From contig CAXAMN010005336.1 of the NCBI GenBank assembly GCA_963970005.1, positions 158,143-222,142 of the forward strand: 64,000 bases of DNA, in the 5' to 3' direction. Shown in pieces: positions 62,721 through 64,000 of this stretch. Position numbers and translations under genes: made by a program. Positions within the stretch are counted from its first letter, which is position 1, and every line of letters begins with the position of its first letter. The stretch comes from Durusdinium trenchii. Taxonomy: Eukaryota; Sar; Dinophyceae; Suessiales; Symbiodiniaceae. The notes under the pieces were generated by a model that was given only the letters and a program-made list of their open reading frames with translations, had not been told where the DNA came from and made no database searches.

Positions 62721-63712
62721 CTGGCGGCCAAAAAATGCGTCACGTTTGCAAAATGCAGGTTGTTGTGCTGCTGTTCAATCCTTGGCCGTTTGTCCGGGCT
62801 GGGATGTAGAGGTGGATCGAAGTCTGGCTCTTCTGGAGGTGGCAAGGAGCGCAACACCTGTTGAGTTGTCTTGAAGGTGTCAATGTGGACTGCCCACGCC
62901 TGTGTGACTTGGCTGGCCAGCTGTGGTGTCAAGTGCTCCAGGTGGATCGGTGGCTTACCATCATCTGCAATCCACATCAGATCACGGTAGATGAGGATGG
63001 CAAAGTAGTGACCTGTGTTGTGGCTGGGGCCTTGATGACAAATCAAAGCTGCTGGCACAAACTCAGAGGATGATCTGGCGAAACCATCCAGTGACCGTGG
63101 TACTGTGAAAGTGCCGTATGTGTTCAAGAGTTTGCTGTGTTTGGTGGGAGTGCCATTCACCGTGGTGTTTCTGGTGATGTGGCTTACCAGGACCGGCTTG
63201 TCATCCATCAGGTATTGGCCAAGACCAGTGTTTGCCCATCCATTGAAGAGATCCTGGAGGTTAGTGACCACTGGCCAGTCCTCAGGAAATGGAACCAGGA
63301 TTGGCTGTTGGATGTGGTCCGTCAAGTAGCCTCCTGGTTGGATCTCAGCAAATCTGTAGTGAAATGCTCTGGATTGGGAGACATTCCACAGAGTGTTGAC
63401 GAAGTGGTTGGCATCTCCTTCAATGTTGAGGTCATGTTTCTTCCACATTGGTCTTAAGCCAGGGAGTTGTTGGATGTCCACGGCCTCTGCAAGCTCTAGA
63501 GACTCTTGGACGGCCTCTTTGAGGTTGCCCCATGGTTGTGTGTTGGTTTCCTGCAGCAATGCACAGGTCCATGTGAATGCTCTCCAGGGGGCGTTAGCAT
63601 AGCACCGTGCACTTGGATTCCCCACAGCCATGGTGAGGTTCTGGAGGATGCATTCGGTGGTGGAGGCATAGGAGGTCTCCATCTTGCCAGTGTATTTGGC
63701 AGCTGATGTCAC
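62540..63712 (-). CDS. LINE ORF2 ubiquitin-protease-like domain, Cys retained
   Basis: A 390-codon frame. Cys box 'MAVGNPSARCYANAPWRAFT' (Cys codon 63602-63604), then 'LPGLRPMWKKHDLNIEGDAN', 'GQYLMDDKPVLVSHITRN', and the His box 'GHYFAILIYRDLMWIADDGK'. It is about 70 per cent identical by eye to the plus-strand copy. The domain would cleave ubiquitin or ubiquitin-like tags, perhaps to protect the element's proteins; this is inference. The last 60 or so codons of the frame are past a frameshift in a T run and are not real protein. Confidence 0.7.
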   Translation of the reverse strand: MTSAAKYTGKMETSYASTTECILQNLTMAVGNPSARCYANAPWRAFTWTCALLQETNTQPWGNLKEAVQESLELAEAVDIQQLPGLRPMWKKHDLNIEGDANHFVNTLWNVSQSRAFHYRFAEIQPGGYLTDHIQQPILVPFPEDWPVVTNLQDLFNGWANTGLGQYLMDDKPVLVSHITRNTTVNGTPTKHSKLLNTYGTFTVPRSLDGFARSSSEFVPAALICHQGPSHNTGHYFAILIYRDLMWIADDGKPPIHLEHLTPQLASQVTQAWAVHIDTFKTTQQVLRSLPPPEEPDFDPPLHPSPDKRPRIEQQHNNLHFANVTHFLAARCLTGTGPGRAKSTSWWRRTWIHSSMNRHASTSPSGEERPLGHLHRPMTATQAHMVAFWC

Positions 63713-64000
63713 CTGAGTGGTGGGTTGTCCTCGTCTGGCCCTGGTGCACCCAGCAGCGGCCCATGCTCCGAGTCCGGTGGAGTAATGTCTGCAAAATTGT
63801 TAGACCTGTGAGGGTCTGGAATGTTTGTTATCTCAATGTGATCAAGAGTCTTGTCCCTGGTACTCTTGCTTGAGATGTCCCCCAAAAGAAGTGGTAGCTG
63901 TGTGAGCTGAGACAGGTGTGTATGTGTCTGTTCCCCTGCGCATGTCACCTGCATGTCCCCTTGCGCTGAGTTTGAGGCAGCGCGGCAATCCCCATGAGCT

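Larger units (their letters stand above)
61686..64000 (-). mobile_element. Minus-strand LINE copy, runs off the window
   Basis: Opposite orientation to the neighbouring copy. From 5' (right): an acidic linker (63709-63954), the ubiquitin-protease-like domain (63712-62720), the endonuclease (62720-62040) and the region after it (62023-61690, '...CREQYLLQEHPWAAQGRGSN'). It stops before the reverse transcriptase at the junction. Frameshifts lie between the protease and endonuclease and within the endonuclease. Confidence 0.7.

Noticed and set aside
1-64000. tRNA, rRNA or snRNA genes
   Set aside because: I looked for TPsiC-like boxes and conserved rRNA words by eye and found none with matching partners; a covariance search would be needed to be sure.

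Overview
The window looks like nuclear DNA of a dinoflagellate, most likely of the Symbiodiniaceae/Suessiales type. I infer this from several things. Coding is broken into short exons whose introns use GC-AG and GA-AG as well as GT-AG borders, usually with AG|G at the junction. Genes lie in long one-direction runs. The mobile elements resemble dinoflagellate families: a LINE whose second ORF joins a ubiquitin-protease-like domain to an endonuclease, a PIF1/Helitron-type helicase, and a copia reverse transcriptase. No tRNA, rRNA, CRISPR or bacterial-type operon was seen. Two 10-N gaps (32713-32722, 46593-46602) sit inside repeats, so the order of the three contigs is not certain.

Region 1 (0.6-24 kb) is a one-direction cluster on the minus strand. 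It holds a large multi-exon gene (578-6154) with an RNase-H-like signature, small unknown genes (6814-7814, 8538-9539, 11014-11226), a tandem pair of homologous multi-exon genes (11494-15122 and 16687-20596), and one or two more unknown genes (21568-24000). In the tandem pair three internal exons have identical lengths (150, 78 and 73 nt). In the first copy an intron splits the codon for the cysteine of a CxxGxHRS phosphate-binding-type loop; the second copy has lost the HR pair and carries an in-frame TAA. This block is strongly enriched on one strand in GTCC, especially TCCGAC/TCCGGC.

Region 2 (24-36 kb) is mostly decayed repeat DNA: a broken copia reverse transcriptase (about 26.6-27.1 kb), a 647-bp tandem duplication (33.3-34.6 kb) and the first cluster of a hairpin-forming repeat (34.9-35.5 kb).

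Region 3 (36.4-45.4 kb) carries two helicases in a row on the minus strand: a UPF1/UvrD-like SF1 helicase (45339 to about 41175) and a PIF1/Helitron-like helicase with a long Cys-rich tail (about 41174 to 36390). The hairpin repeat recurs inside a 1016-nt intron of the first and downstream of the second, so it brackets the PIF1 gene.

Region 4 (46.6-57.7 kb) has a small CCCH zinc-finger gene (49.7-50.5 kb) and a cluster of unknown minus-strand ORFs with a tandem paralogous pair (51.8-54.1 kb) lying between two TG-rich arrays.

Region 5 (57.7-64 kb) is LINE-derived. (CATA)n-bounded plus-strand units are joined near 61.68 kb to a second, inverted copy. The plus copy has lost the predicted protease cysteine by one T-to-C change; the minus copy keeps it.
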